A stretch of 64,000 nucleotides of DNA from Rheinheimera pacifica (GTDB taxonomy: Bacteria > Pseudomonadota > Gammaproteobacteria > Enterobacterales > Alteromonadaceae): contig NZ_JANUEM010000018.1 in assembly GCF_024809855.1 (NCBI RefSeq), positions 1-64,000 of the forward strand, written 5' to 3'. Both the position numbers and the translations under genes were made by a program. The notes beneath the pieces were generated by a model. The model had not been told where the DNA came from and searched no databases. It worked only from the letters and a program-made list of their open reading frames with translations. Within the stretch, counting starts at the first letter, position 1, and every line of letters begins with the position of its first letter. Shown piece after piece: positions 63,888 to 64,000 of the stretch.

Positions 63888-64000
63888 ATGATCCAGTTAC
63901 AACAATTAAACCGGGTATTTCGCACCAGCGAGCTGGAAACTACCGCCCTGAACCAGATTGATTTACATATTCAGCAGGGCGACTTTGTAGCCATTATGGG
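63888..64000 (+). CDS. ABC transporter ATP-binding protein, MacB/LolD-like (partial)
   Basis: The first 37 codons only; the gene runs off the window. MIQLQQLNRVFRTSELETTA followed by LNQIDLHIQQGDFVAIMG is the start of a LolD/MacB-type ATPase just before Walker A. It has AAGGA upstream and belongs to the adaptor operon. Confidence 0.88.
   Translation, partial: MIQLQQLNRVFRTSELETTALNQIDLHIQQGDFVAIM

Overview
The window reads as a gammaproteobacterial chromosome carrying a large accessory island. From about 27.3 kb to the end the genes are ordinary chromosomal genes whose sequence style and order (ssb next to an MFS gene, uvrA, srkA-dsbA, ccoG, DUF3010, topB, DUF817, TonB-dependent receptors) suggest an aquatic genus such as Rheinheimera or a close relative. 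That placement is inferred from protein style and gene order only, not from a search.

1-5.7 kb: the 3' end of a mercury operon (merA end, merD, merE and a truncated DUF3330 gene) is fused at about 1,046 to a heavy-metal cassette: lspA, a cation diffusion facilitator, and a divergent CadR/PbrR-type regulator with a textbook 19-bp-spacer promoter. An IS3-family element follows, with CTT target duplication and an A6G frameshift site. It has been split by an IS110-family element, whose non-coding left end carries short sequences matching both its target and its own right end, as expected of a bridge RNA.

5.7-21.2 kb: an AT-richer accessory region. It holds an orphan 838-residue protein, a proteasome/HslV-like N-terminal nucleophile hydrolase with an apparently complete catalytic set, a serine recombinase, a secreted DUF6795 protein with a class 3 lipase and an Imm11-like protein (a likely effector and immunity pair), and a leftward operon of two membrane proteins, a lipoprotein and a secreted subtilase. 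Small regulators, a DUF6710-like protein and a tyrosine-recombinase-like protein that has lost its catalytic residues follow.

21.3-27.3 kb: three tyrosine recombinases and a small coiled-coil protein in a leftward Tn554-like tnpABC arrangement. Repeats at both sides of this block probably mark recombinase or regulator sites. The island ends somewhere between the first recombinase gene and the 3' end of ssb.

27.3-40.5 kb: ssb, a YajR-like MFS gene, then a sugar-phosphorylase locus (MFS transporter, GH65 phosphorylase, beta-phosphoglucomutase, LacI regulator, TonB-dependent receptor) tied together by copies of one palindromic operator, then uvrA behind a LexA box.

40.5-64 kb: a HigBA-type toxin-antitoxin pair, an ICMT-like methyltransferase, an AAA/DUF4143 ATPase behind two palindromes, an HNH nuclease, a porin, an iron-uptake operon with a Fur-like box, srkA-dsbA, ccoG, a cyclophilin, topB, and a sigma-54 two-component system. 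The last sits beside a sigma-54 promoter and a dyad upstream of an HlyD/ABC exporter operon, which runs off the window end. I saw no tRNA, rRNA or CRISPR array.
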